A stretch of 64,000 nucleotides of DNA, taken from positions 11,966,001-12,030,000 of the forward strand of contig NZ_JADBEK010000001.1 of the NCBI RefSeq assembly GCF_014873145.1, given 5' to 3'. This document shows positions 20,815 through 29,452 of the stretch, piece after piece; within the stretch, counting starts at the first letter, position 1; every line of letters starts with the position of its first letter. Source of the stretch: Nonomuraea angiospora (GTDB taxonomy: Bacteria > Actinomycetota > Actinomycetes > Streptosporangiales > Streptosporangiaceae). Both the position numbers and the translations under genes were made by a program. The notes under the pieces were generated by a model. That model did no database searches and had not been told where the DNA came from. It saw only the letters and a program-made list of their open reading frames with translations.

Positions 20815-22287
20815 ATGATCCGTATTTCCCGCGCGCCGGCCGCCGCCACCGCGACCCGCATACCGGTGCCGGCCGCCGCCGCGACCCGCGTACCGGTACC
20901 GGCTGCCGCCTGCTTACCGGTCGTCGCCTCGGCGATTCGCCTACCGGTGCTCGGCATCGCCCGCTTACGGGTCGCCGTCATGGCGAGCCGCGTGCCGGTG
21001 GTCGCCGCCGCCCGTTTGCCGGTCGCCGTCATGGCGGCGTGTCTGGTGCTGGTCGCGTGTTCGGGTGGGGGCACGACCGCCGCTCCCGCCGGGTCCGCCT
21101 CGGCGCCGCCCTCCTCGGCCGCGGTCGCGAAGAAGGGGGACGGCACGCTGACCATCGGCACGGTGCTGCCGCAGACGGGTTCGCTCGCGTATCTGGGACC
21201 GCCCATGTTCACGGGCGTGAACCTGGCGCTCAAGGAGGTGAACGAGGCCGGCGGGGTGCTGGGCAAGCCGGTCACCAAGTACGACACCGACTCGGGTGAC
21301 ACCACGACGAACATCGCCTCCCAGTCGGCCGACAAGCTGCTGGCGCAGAAGGTGGACGCGATCGTGGGCGCGGCGTCGTCGTCGGTGTCGGAGTCGATCA
21401 TCGACAAGATCACCCGGGCGGGGGTCGTGCAGTTCTCGCCGGCGAACACGTCGGACAAGTTCACCACGATCAATGATCGGGGGCTCTACTTCCGTACGGC
21501 GCCGCCGGACAAGCTGCAGGGCCGGGTGCTGGGTGACCTCGTGGTGGCCGACGGCAACGACACGGTGGGCATCCTGGCCATGCAGGACTCGTACGGCACG
21601 GGTCTGGCCGATCAGGTGGAGAAGACGGTCACCGACGGCGGTGGCGAGGTCGTGGAGCGGGTGGACTACGACCCGAAGGCGGCAGACTTCTCCGCGGACG
21701 TGGCCAGGATCAAGGCCAAGAACCCCAAGGGCATCGTGCTGATCGGGTTCGAGGAGACGGCGAAGGTCGTGGCGGAGCTGGTCAAGCAGGGGCTGACGGC
21801 GGACAAGTACAAGTGGTACATGGTGGACGGCAACATGTCGAACACCAACTTCGTCAGGGCCCCGAAGGGCACGCTGGACGGTGTCAAGGGCACGCTGCCG
21901 GGAGCGGCGGCTCCCGAGGCGTTCCAGAAGAAGCTGCTGGCGGTCAATCCCGGGCTGACCGAGTTCACGTACGCGGCGGAGTCGTACGACGCGGTGACGC
22001 TGATCGCGCTGGCGGCGGAGGTGGCCAAGGACGATTCGGGGGCGGCCATCGCGGCCAAGCTCGCCGAGGTGAGCAAGGGCGGGGAGAAGTGCACCGGTTT
22101 CAAGGAGTGCGTGGACCTGTTGAAGGCCGGTAAGGACATCGACTACGAGGGTGTCAGCGGGCCGGTCGACTTCAACGAGGTGGGCGACCCGTCGGTGGCG
22201 ACGATCGGGGTCTACCGGTACGGAGCGGACAACAAGTTCGACGCGGCGAAGGCGGTCGAATATCGCCAGGGGAACATCGCCGGCTGA
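20815..22287 (+). CDS. Branched-chain amino acid-type binding lipoprotein, paralogue 1 with expanded leader
   Basis: A 490-residue periplasmic-type binding protein (Peripla_BP_6) for the liv ABC transporter. From residue 95 on it is nearly collinear with the two paralogues downstream (GTVLPQTGSLAYLGPP; DSGDTTTNIASQSADKLLAQ; MQDSYGTGLADQ; AAESYDAVTLIALA). The N-terminus is odd: the lipobox Cys (VLVAC) is at residue 82, against 24 in the others. The intervening 58 residues are degenerate repeats with an R-(I/V/L)-P-V core. The start at 20815 shares the MIRI beginning and a GGAG site. An internal ATG at 20980 would give a normal 27-residue lipoprotein signal. Confidence 0.9.
   Translation: MIRISRAPAAATATRIPVPAAAATRVPVPAAACLPVVASAIRLPVLGIARLRVAVMASRVPVVAAARLPVAVMAACLVLVACSGGGTTAAPAGSASAPPSSAAVAKKGDGTLTIGTVLPQTGSLAYLGPPMFTGVNLALKEVNEAGGVLGKPVTKYDTDSGDTTTNIASQSADKLLAQKVDAIVGAASSSVSESIIDKITRAGVVQFSPANTSDKFTTINDRGLYFRTAPPDKLQGRVLGDLVVADGNDTVGILAMQDSYGTGLADQVEKTVTDGGGEVVERVDYDPKAADFSADVARIKAKNPKGIVLIGFEETAKVVAELVKQGLTADKYKWYMVDGNMSNTNFVRAPKGTLDGVKGTLPGAAAPEAFQKKLLAVNPGLTEFTYAAESYDAVTLIALAAEVAKDDSGAAIAAKLAEVSKGGEKCTGFKECVDLLKAGKDIDYEGVSGPVDFNEVGDPSVATIGVYRYGADNKFDAAKAVEYRQGNIAG
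20857..21036 (+). repeat. 24-30 bp degenerate tandem repeats in the leader of binding protein 1
   Basis: About seven in-frame units contain the core CGCNTACCGGT or close variants, encoding R(I/V/L)PV followed by Ala/Val-rich residues. Both other paralogues lack it. Confidence 0.8.
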
Positions 22288-22299
22288 GAGGCACCCATT

Positions 22300-22335
22300 A
22301 CACCCCAGATCCGGAAATTTCCGGGTCTGGGGTGT
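22300..22335 (+). terminator. Hairpin after binding-protein gene 1
   Basis: ACACCCCAGATCCGGAAA (22300-22317) pairs with TTTCCGGGTCTGGGGTGT (22318-22335), an 18-bp inverted repeat with one T-G wobble and no spacer. It is followed by GTTGCTCC rather than a T-run. Confidence 0.7.
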
Positions 22336-22352
22336 GTTGCTCCGACGTGACC

Positions 22353-22368
22353 GTAACTCACACGAAAC
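22353..22368 (+). promoter_or_regulatory. GlnR-type box upstream of binding-protein gene 2
   Basis: GTAAC (22353-22357), six bases, then GAAAC (22364-22368) matches the published GlnR consensus gTnAC-N6-GaAAC at every defined base. Further half sites ATTAC and GTGAC (22390-22394) follow. It lies about 150 bp before the ATG. Nitrogen control of this gene is inferred. Confidence 0.6.
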
Positions 22369-22515
22369 ACATCATTACTATCAGTGTTTGTGACATTACG
22401 AATCCGCATAAAAGCCGCGTAAGAACTCCCCATCACCTGTTCGGACAGGCATGCTGAGCTCGGAAAACCCAGCGAAGGTGATCGTTCCTTCGTTGAGATA
22501 GGGGGAGTCTCTTTT

Positions 22516-23820
22516 ATGATCCGCATTGCTCCAACGGGGCGCGTGCTGGCCGTCGCGGCCGCCGCGAGCCTGGCTCTGACGGCCTGTGGCGGTGGCGGTG
22601 GCGACACGGCCGCGAAGCAGTCCGAGTCGGCGGCCCCGTCCACGGCGGCCTCCTCGGCTCCCGCGGCGAAGGGCGACGGCACGCTGACCCTCGGCACCGT
22701 GCTGCCGCAGACGGGCTCGCTGGCCTTCCTCGGCCCGCCCGAGTTCGCCGGCGTGGACCAGGCCGTCAAGGAGATCAACGAGGCCGGCGGCGTGCTCGGC
22801 AAGCCGATCACCAAGATCCACACGGACTCGGGTGACACGAGCACGAACATCGCCTCGCAGTCGGTGGACAAGCTGCTGGCGCAGAAGGCCGACGCCATCA
22901 TCGGCGCCGCGTCGTCGTCGGTGTCGGAGTCGATCATCGACAAGGTCACGGGTGCGGGCGTGGTGCAGTTCTCGCCGGCCAACACCTCCGACAAGTTCAC
23001 CACGATCAACGACAAGGGCCTGTACTTCCGTACGGCGCCGCCGGACAAGCTCCAGGGCCGCGTGCTCGGCGACCTGATCGCCGCCGACGGCAACGACACC
23101 ATCGGCATCCTGGCCATGCAGGACTCCTACGGCTCCGGCCTGGCCGACCAGGTCACCAAGACCGCCGAGGAGGCCGGCGCCAGCGTCGTGGAGCGGGTCG
23201 ACTACGACCCGAAGTCGGCAGACTTCTCCGCCGACGTGGCCAAGATCAAGGCGAAGAACCCGAAGGCGATCGTGCTGATCGGTTTCGAGGAGGGTGCCAA
23301 GGTCGTGGCCGAGCTGGTCAAGCAGGGCCTGACGACGGACAAGTACAAGTGGTACATGGTGGACGGCAACATGTCGAACACCAACTACCAGAAGATGCCC
23401 AAGGGCACGCTCAAGGGCGTCAAGGGCACCATCCCGGGCGCCGAGGCGCCCGAGGAGTTCAGGAAGAAGCTCGTCGAGCTCAGCCCCAAGCTGAGCGACT
23501 TCACGTACGCGGCCGAGTCGTACGACGCGGCGAACCTGATCGCCCTCGCCGCCGAGGCGGCCAAGGACGACTCCGGCGCGTCCATCGCCGCCAAGCTGCC
23601 CGAGGTGAGCAAGGGCGGCGAGAAGTGCAAGAGCTTCAAGGAGTGCGTCGACCTGCTCAAGGCCGGCAAGGACATCGACTACGACGGCCTCAGCGGCCCG
23701 GTCGAGTTCAACGACGCCGGTGACCCGGCGGTGGCCACGATCGGCGTCTACCAGTACGGCGACGACAACAAGTACCCCGGCAAGGCGCTGGAGTACCGCA
23801 CCGGCAAGATCGAGGGCTGA
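22516..23820 (+). CDS. livK: Branched-chain amino acid-type binding lipoprotein, paralogue 2
   Basis: A 434-residue binding protein. The N-terminus MIRIAPTGRVLAVAAAASLA ends in the lipobox LTAC with Cys24, so it is membrane-tethered. A Gly/Ser/Ala linker precedes the Peripla_BP_6 fold (GTVLPQTGSLAFLGPPEFAG, IIGAASSSVSESIIDKV, MQDSYGSGLADQ, IVLIGFEEGAKVVAELV). A Cys pair (GGEKCKSFKECVDLL) is shared by all three paralogues. GGGGGAG lies 12 bp before the ATG. It should deliver leucine, isoleucine or valine, or related ligands, to LivHMGF. The upstream GlnR-type box sets it apart from its neighbours. Confidence 0.93.
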   Translation: MIRIAPTGRVLAVAAAASLALTACGGGGGDTAAKQSESAAPSTAASSAPAAKGDGTLTLGTVLPQTGSLAFLGPPEFAGVDQAVKEINEAGGVLGKPITKIHTDSGDTSTNIASQSVDKLLAQKADAIIGAASSSVSESIIDKVTGAGVVQFSPANTSDKFTTINDKGLYFRTAPPDKLQGRVLGDLIAADGNDTIGILAMQDSYGSGLADQVTKTAEEAGASVVERVDYDPKSADFSADVAKIKAKNPKAIVLIGFEEGAKVVAELVKQGLTTDKYKWYMVDGNMSNTNYQKMPKGTLKGVKGTIPGAEAPEEFRKKLVELSPKLSDFTYAAESYDAANLIALAAEAAKDDSGASIAAKLPEVSKGGEKCKSFKECVDLLKAGKDIDYDGLSGPVEFNDAGDPAVATIGVYQYGDDNKYPGKALEYRTGKIEG

Positions 23821-23827
23821 CCCCTCG

Positions 23828-24670
23828 TCAACCACCCAGGCCGCACGTCTTCATCGCCCAGGGGATGAGGCGGTCCTGCAGCGGCTTGGGCGGCACCACG
23901 ATGACCACGCGCTCCTGACCCCCGTCGATGCTGGCCCGCACGGGGAACAGGAAGGCCTTCTTGGCCTCGGCGAACGCGTGGGGGTCGCAGCGGCCGGGGG
24001 TGAGCGCGATCGGCACCTCCAGCCGCTGCCGGCCGGCGGCCAGCACGCCCAGGGGCCGGTGCTCGGGCGTGACGATGAAGTGGGTGGTCCCGCCCATGTC
24101 GGCGACGGTGACGGCGCCGTTCCCGCGCCGGGTGATCACCAGGTTGCCCCGCATGGCCTTGCCGTCGTCCTTCCACTCCGGGCCGAACTCGATGTCCGCC
24201 GCCTCCTTGATCAGGAACTCCGAGCACTCGTCGCGCAGCAGCCTGGCCAGCAGCGGGTCGGGGTGGGGGACGGTGAAGACCACCTTGCGCGGCGGCTCGG
24301 AGCCGGTGCTGACGTGCGCCACGACCGTGGCCGGCTGGACCTCGGGCAGCCCCTGGGGCAGGCAGTTGGCGGGCCCGTACGTGATGCGCAGGTCCGTCCG
24401 CTCGGTCTTCTTGAGGGTGGCGTCGGTCCTTTGCGCCGGCAGGGTTTTGAATGAGGGCGTGACGAGCTGGACGTCGGCGAAATAGACCGGTGTGTCCGTG
24501 GTATTGCGGACGGCCACCTCCAGCGCGTGCACGGGCTCGTCCGAACGCCATTGCGCCAGTGAGACGGATACGCCCGCCGGGGGCGTCGCGGACGGCGGCG
24601 AAGGCCGTCCGGAGGCGCCGCAACCGGCGAGGAGGAGCACCATGGCGAGGGGGACCGTAAAGCGCTTCAC
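23828..24670 (-). CDS. Hypothetical lipoprotein
   Basis: A 280-residue protein with a clear lipoprotein signal (MKRFTVPLAMVLLLAGC, Cys17) and a proline-rich linker (GRPSPPSATPPAG). The body has beta-rich, immunoglobulin-like stretches (HALEVAVRNTTDTPVYFADV; VVAHVSTGSEPPRKVVFTVP) and four Cys outside the signal. I do not recognise a family. It lies between binding-protein genes 2 and 3 on the opposite strand, with its stop only 7 bp from the end of gene 2. Confidence 0.82.
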   Translation of the reverse strand: MKRFTVPLAMVLLLAGCGASGRPSPPSATPPAGVSVSLAQWRSDEPVHALEVAVRNTTDTPVYFADVQLVTPSFKTLPAQRTDATLKKTERTDLRITYGPANCLPQGLPEVQPATVVAHVSTGSEPPRKVVFTVPHPDPLLARLLRDECSEFLIKEAADIEFGPEWKDDGKAMRGNLVITRRGNGAVTVADMGGTTHFIVTPEHRPLGVLAAGRQRLEVPIALTPGRCDPHAFAEAKKAFLFPVRASIDGGQERVVIVVPPKPLQDRLIPWAMKTCGLGG

Positions 24671-24858
24671 TCGATGCAGATTAAGCGCGCTTGCCCAGGT
24701 CCGTAAGTTGAGGACTGATTACGACTCCGCATCCAAGTGCCGACAGTTCCCCAGTGCATCTGGTTGGAGCACGCAGCAGTTTTATACGTTTCCTGCATTC
24801 GTTCGGGAACGCTCGGCGGTGCTGACCGATCCCGGCCTGGAAATGAAGGAGACACTTC

Positions 24859-26160
24859 ATGATCCGCATTGCTCCCGTGGGGCGGGCGCTGGCTGTCGTG
24901 GCTGCCACCAGCCTCGCCCTGACAGCCTGCGGCGGTGGCGGCGGCAACACCGCCACGCAGACGTCTGAGTCTGCCGCCGCGCCGTCGTCGTCGGCGCCCG
25001 CCGCGGCGAAGGGCGATGGCACTCTCACCATCGGCACCCTGCTGCCCCAGACCGGTTCGCTGGCCTTCCTCGGCCCGCCCGAGATCGCGGGAGTCGACGC
25101 CGCCGTCAAGGAGATCAACGAGGCCGGTGGCGTGCTCGGCAAGCCGATCACCAAGTACGACACCGACTCGGGTGACACCACCACCAACATTGCCTCCCAG
25201 TCGGTGGACAAGCTGCTGGCGCAGAAGGCCGACGCCATCATCGGCGCCGCGTCGTCGTCGGTGTCGGAGTCGGTGATCGACAAGATCACCGGTGCGGGCG
25301 TGATCCAGTTCTCGCCGGCCAACACCTCCGACAAGTTCACCACGATCAACGACAAGGGCCTGTACTTCCGTACCTCGCCGCCCGACAAGCTGCAGGGCCG
25401 CGTGCTGGGTGACCTCGTGGTGGCCGACGGCAACGACACGGTGGGCATCCTGGCCATGCAGGACTCCTACGGCACGGGTCTGGCCGACCAGGTGCAGAAG
25501 ACGGTCACCGACGGCGGTGGCGAGGTCGTCGAGCGCGTCGACTACGACCCGAAGGCGGCCGACTTCTCCGCGGACGTGGCCAAGATCAAGGCCAAGAACC
25601 CCAAGGGCATCGTGCTGATCGGGTTCGAGGAGACCGCGAAGGTCGTGGCCGAGCTGGTCAAGCAGGGCCTGCCCGCCGACAAGCACAAGTGGTACATGGT
25701 GGACGGCAACACGTCCAACACGAACTACGTGAAGATGCCCAAGGGCACGCTCGAGGGCGTCAAGGGCACGATCCCGGGCGCCGCGGCCCCGGAGGAGTTC
25801 GAGAAGAAGCTCCTGGCCATCAACCCCAAGCTCCAGGACTTCAGCTACGCCCCCGAGTCCTACGACGCCGCCAACCTGATCGCGCTGGCCGCCGAGGCCG
25901 CCAAGAGCGACGCCGGCACGGACATCGCGGCCAAGCTCGCCGAGGTGAGCAAGGGCGGCGAGAAGTGCAAGAGCTTCAAGGAGTGCGTGGACCTGCTGAA
26001 GGCCGGCAAGGACATCGACTACGAGGGCGTCAGCGGCCCGGTCGAGTTCAACGAGGCCGGTGACCCGGCGGTGGCCACGATCGGCATCTACCAGTACGGC
26101 GCCAACAACAAGTACGCCACCAAGGCGCTCGAGTACCGCACCGGCAACATCGCGGGCTAG
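24859..26160 (+). CDS. livK: Branched-chain amino acid-type binding lipoprotein, paralogue 3
   Basis: A 433-residue protein with lipobox Cys24 (ALTAC) after MIRIAPVGRALAVVAATSLA. GAAGGAG lies before the ATG. The body matches paralogues 1 and 2, but as a mosaic: the first third and last quarter follow paralogue 2, whereas the middle (about 25400-25640, DLVVADGNDTVGILAMQDSY, then GTGLADQVQKTVTDGGGEVV) follows paralogue 1 almost base for base, which suggests gene conversion. It is probably an alternative receptor for the same liv permease. Confidence 0.93.
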   Translation: MIRIAPVGRALAVVAATSLALTACGGGGGNTATQTSESAAAPSSSAPAAAKGDGTLTIGTLLPQTGSLAFLGPPEIAGVDAAVKEINEAGGVLGKPITKYDTDSGDTTTNIASQSVDKLLAQKADAIIGAASSSVSESVIDKITGAGVIQFSPANTSDKFTTINDKGLYFRTSPPDKLQGRVLGDLVVADGNDTVGILAMQDSYGTGLADQVQKTVTDGGGEVVERVDYDPKAADFSADVAKIKAKNPKGIVLIGFEETAKVVAELVKQGLPADKHKWYMVDGNTSNTNYVKMPKGTLEGVKGTIPGAAAPEEFEKKLLAINPKLQDFSYAPESYDAANLIALAAEAAKSDAGTDIAAKLAEVSKGGEKCKSFKECVDLLKAGKDIDYEGVSGPVEFNEAGDPAVATIGIYQYGANNKYATKALEYRTGNIAG

Positions 26161-26167
26161 TACCGCA

Positions 26168-26227
26168 GCCTCACACTGAGCCGCCTCACACTGAGCCGCC
26201 TCACACGGAGCCGCCTCACACGGAAGG
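26168..26227. repeat. 15-bp tandem repeat x4 after binding-protein gene 3
   Basis: Four units of GCCTCACACTGAGCC (last two GCCTCACACGGAxxx) begin 8 bp after the stop codon and run into the terminator stem. Confidence 0.85.
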
Positions 26228-26252
26228 GCCCGGCCGTCACGGCCGGGCCCTT
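26224..26252. terminator. Bidirectional terminator
   Basis: AAGGGCCCGGCC (26224-26235) is perfectly inverted as GGCCGGGCCCTT (26241-26252) around GTCAC. The flanking As and Ts let it serve binding-protein gene 3 and the convergent lipoprotein gene. Confidence 0.88.
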
Positions 26253-26259
26253 CTCGTCG

Positions 26260-26670
26260 TTACCGGCAGCCCGCCACGATCTGGTCGGCGGCCACGCGGT
26301 ACTGCTTGAGCAGCGCCACCTGCCGCTGCCGGGGCACGTCGTTCCTGGACAGCCCGGCGGTCGTGGTCTTGATCGTCTGTACGGCGCCCTGCAGCGAGTC
26401 GGGCAGCCGGTCGCCGAACTCCAGCGTGATCCCGCGCAGCTCCGCCAGGCGGCCGATCACGGCGTCCTCGAAGTGTTGCCGGTCCTCCTGCCCCTTCGGT
26501 TCGAGCATGAGGCCGGCGTACCCGATGGCCGAGACCACGCGGGCGCAGGGGCTGTCGGTGGGATCGCCGCCGGTGCTGTATTTGGACGCCGACGAGGCGT
26601 TGCCCTGGCAGCCGACGAGCAGGACGGGAAGCATGAGCGCGACTGTCGCCAAACGTTTCACACCGCACAT
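26260..26670 (-). CDS. Small hypothetical lipoprotein
   Basis: A 136-residue protein with lipoprotein signal MCGVKRLATVALMLPVLLVGC (Cys21). A GTG four codons in would give VKRLATVALM and is an equally good start. The mature part is helical and polar with two further Cys (DSPCARVVSAIG near residue 42 and the terminal IVAGCR), which could form a disulfide. No family is recognised. It lies between the third binding-protein gene and the end of livF. Confidence 0.78.
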   Translation of the reverse strand: MCGVKRLATVALMLPVLLVGCQGNASSASKYSTGGDPTDSPCARVVSAIGYAGLMLEPKGQEDRQHFEDAVIGRLAELRGITLEFGDRLPDSLQGAVQTIKTTTAGLSRNDVPRQRQVALLKQYRVAADQIVAGCR

Positions 26671-26673
26671 TAA

Positions 26674-26713
26674 AGAACGGCGGAGGGGCCCAGGGGAGCC
26701 CCTCCGCCGTTCT
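26674..26713 (-). terminator. Intrinsic terminator of livHMGF
   Basis: A perfect 15-bp stem, AGAACGGCGGAGGGG (26674-26688) with CCCCTCCGCCGTTCT (26699-26713), has a 10-nt loop. On the minus strand it is followed by TTTA. Confidence 0.88.
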
Positions 26714-26721
26714 CTGTCGTC

Positions 26722-27509
<788 letters not shown>

Positions 27510-27513
<4 letters not shown>

Positions 27514-28448
27514 TTCTGCGTCTCCTCTTCGATCTCGGCCTCCAGCGCCGCCTCGGCCTCGTGGAGCTGGGCCGCGAGCTCGGTCTCCGAGAGCGGCGCG
27601 TCGTGGTGGGCGCCCAGGTAGGCGTCGATCACGCGCTCGTCGGACATGATCGTCGAGGGCGGGCCCTCGGCGATGACCGCGCCCTGCGCCATGACGATCA
27701 CCCAGTCGCTGATGTCGCGGACCATGTCCATGTCGTGCTCCACGAACAGCACCGTCATGCCCTGCTCGCGCAGGTCCTTGACGTGGCCGAGCAGCGACTG
27801 CGTCAGCGCCGGGTTGACCCCGGCCATGGGCTCGTCGAGCATGACCAGCTCGGGCTGGACCATGAGCGCGCGGGCCATCTCCAGCAGCTTGCGCTGACCG
27901 CCCGACAGGGATCCGGCGAAGTCGTCGCGCTTGGCGGCGAGCTTGAACCGCTCCAGCAGCTCCTCGGCCCGCACCGTGATCTCGTCCTCCTGGCCGCGCC
28001 ACAGGCTCGGCACGAGCGCGCGGAAGAAGCTCTCGCCCTTCTGCTGCTGGGCACCCAGGCGCATGTTCTCCATGACCGTCAGCCGGGACAGCGCCTTGGT
28101 GAGCTGGAACGTGCGCACCATGCCGGCGCGGGCCACCTTGTGCGCGGGCACGCCGTTCATGGTCTTGCCGTTGAACGTCCACGAGCCGGAGTCGGCCGTG
28201 TCGAACCCGGTGAGCTGGTTGAAGAACGTGGTCTTGCCGGCGCCGTTGGGGCCGATCAGCGCGGTGATGGAGCCGCGCTGGATCTCGACGTGGCCGACCT
28301 CGACCGCGGTGAGGCCGCCGAAGCGGCGCACCACGTTGTCCACCACGAGGATGGGGTCGGGCTTGGGCACGCCGGGATCGCGCGCCAGGTCCTTGAACGC
28401 CGCCAGGGCGGCCGCCTTGCGCTCGGTGGTAGTAGTTTCAGCGTGCAT
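27510..28448 (-). CDS. livG: Branched-chain amino acid ABC transporter ATPase LivG
   Basis: A 312-residue ATPase. Walker A is GPNGAGKTTFFNQLTG, the signature is LSGGQRKLLEMARAL, Walker B is LVMLDEPMAGVNP and the H-loop is VLFVEHDMDMV. The BCA_ABC_TP C-terminal extension (AYLGAHHD) is present, with an extra 25-residue acidic Ala/Glu-rich tail. It overlaps livM by 11 bp and livF by 4 bp. Confidence 0.96.
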
Positions 28449-29436
28449 CGATTGCTATCTCCCTCTTGTCACCGAAGACGCCCTGTGGCCGGAAGACGAG
28501 CAACAGGATGAGGCCGAGACCCACGATGATGTAGCGGAAAGCGCCCACCTGGTTGGTGTCCATGAACGTGATGTACCCGGCGCCGACCGCCTCGGTGAGC
28601 ACGCCGTAGATGAAGACCAGCAGCACCCAGAAGATCATCGAGCCGACGACCGGGCCGAGCACCCGGGCCGCGCCGCCGAGGATGACCATGGTGTAGACGT
28701 AGAAGGTCGTCTCGGTGCCGAAGACGTCCGGCTGCACGGAGGCGAAGGCCAGGCCGTAGATGAAGCCGCCGAGCGAGCCGATGACGCCGCCCAGGATGAG
28801 CGACTGCATCTTGTACGAGAAGACGCTCTTGCCGAGGCTGCGCACGGCGTCCTCGTCCTCGCGGATGGCCTTGAGCACGCGGCCCCACGGGCTCTTCATG
28901 AGCAGGTAGACGATGCCGCAGCAGATGGCGATCAGCGCCCAGCCGACGACCAGCACCCACAGGACCCGGTTGTTGAAGAAGATCGGCACCGGGCCGAGGT
29001 TGAAGCCGTAGTCCCCCTCGGGGAACGGGTTGAGGGCGTAGAAGCCGTCGGAGAAGCCGCGCTGCCCGTCGGAGCCGCCGAAGACCGACTTGAAGGCCAC
29101 CGAGCGGAAGACGAGCCTGATGATCTCGGCTGCCGCGATGGTGACGATGGCCAGGTAGTCGGCGCGCAGCTGCAGCGTCGGGATGCCCATGAGGATCGCC
29201 AGCAGCACGGCGGCGGCCAGGCCGACGATGATGCCGATCCAGAACGGCAGGCCCATCACGGTGACGGTGACCGCCAGGCCGTAGCCGGCCACGCCCATGA
29301 ACGCGGCCTGGCCGAAGTTGAGCAGGCCGGTGTAGCCGAAGTGGATGTTGATGCCGATGGCCGCGAGGGCGTACAGCACCGTGTCCACGCCGATGGCGGA
29401 CTTGAGGGTGGTGCTGATGATCGTGATCCAGTCCAT
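28438..29436 (-). CDS. livM: Branched-chain amino acid ABC transporter permease LivM
   Basis: A 332-residue polytopic permease. LivM/LivH-family segments are GINIHFGYTGLLNFGQAAFM, the EAA-like loop GRVLKAIREDEDAVRSLGKS and GGAARVLGPVVGSMIFW. The hydrophobicity suggests eight to ten helices. GGGGGAGG precedes the ATG and livG follows with an 11-bp overlap. Confidence 0.95.
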   Translation of the reverse strand: MDWITIISTTLKSAIGVDTVLYALAAIGINIHFGYTGLLNFGQAAFMGVAGYGLAVTVTVMGLPFWIGIIVGLAAAVLLAILMGIPTLQLRADYLAIVTIAAAEIIRLVFRSVAFKSVFGGSDGQRGFSDGFYALNPFPEGDYGFNLGPVPIFFNNRVLWVLVVGWALIAICCGIVYLLMKSPWGRVLKAIREDEDAVRSLGKSVFSYKMQSLILGGVIGSLGGFIYGLAFASVQPDVFGTETTFYVYTMVILGGAARVLGPVVGSMIFWVLLVFIYGVLTEAVGAGYITFMDTNQVGAFRYIIVGLGLILLLVFRPQGVFGDKREIAIDAR

Positions 29437-29452
29437 TGTGATCCTCCCCCGA

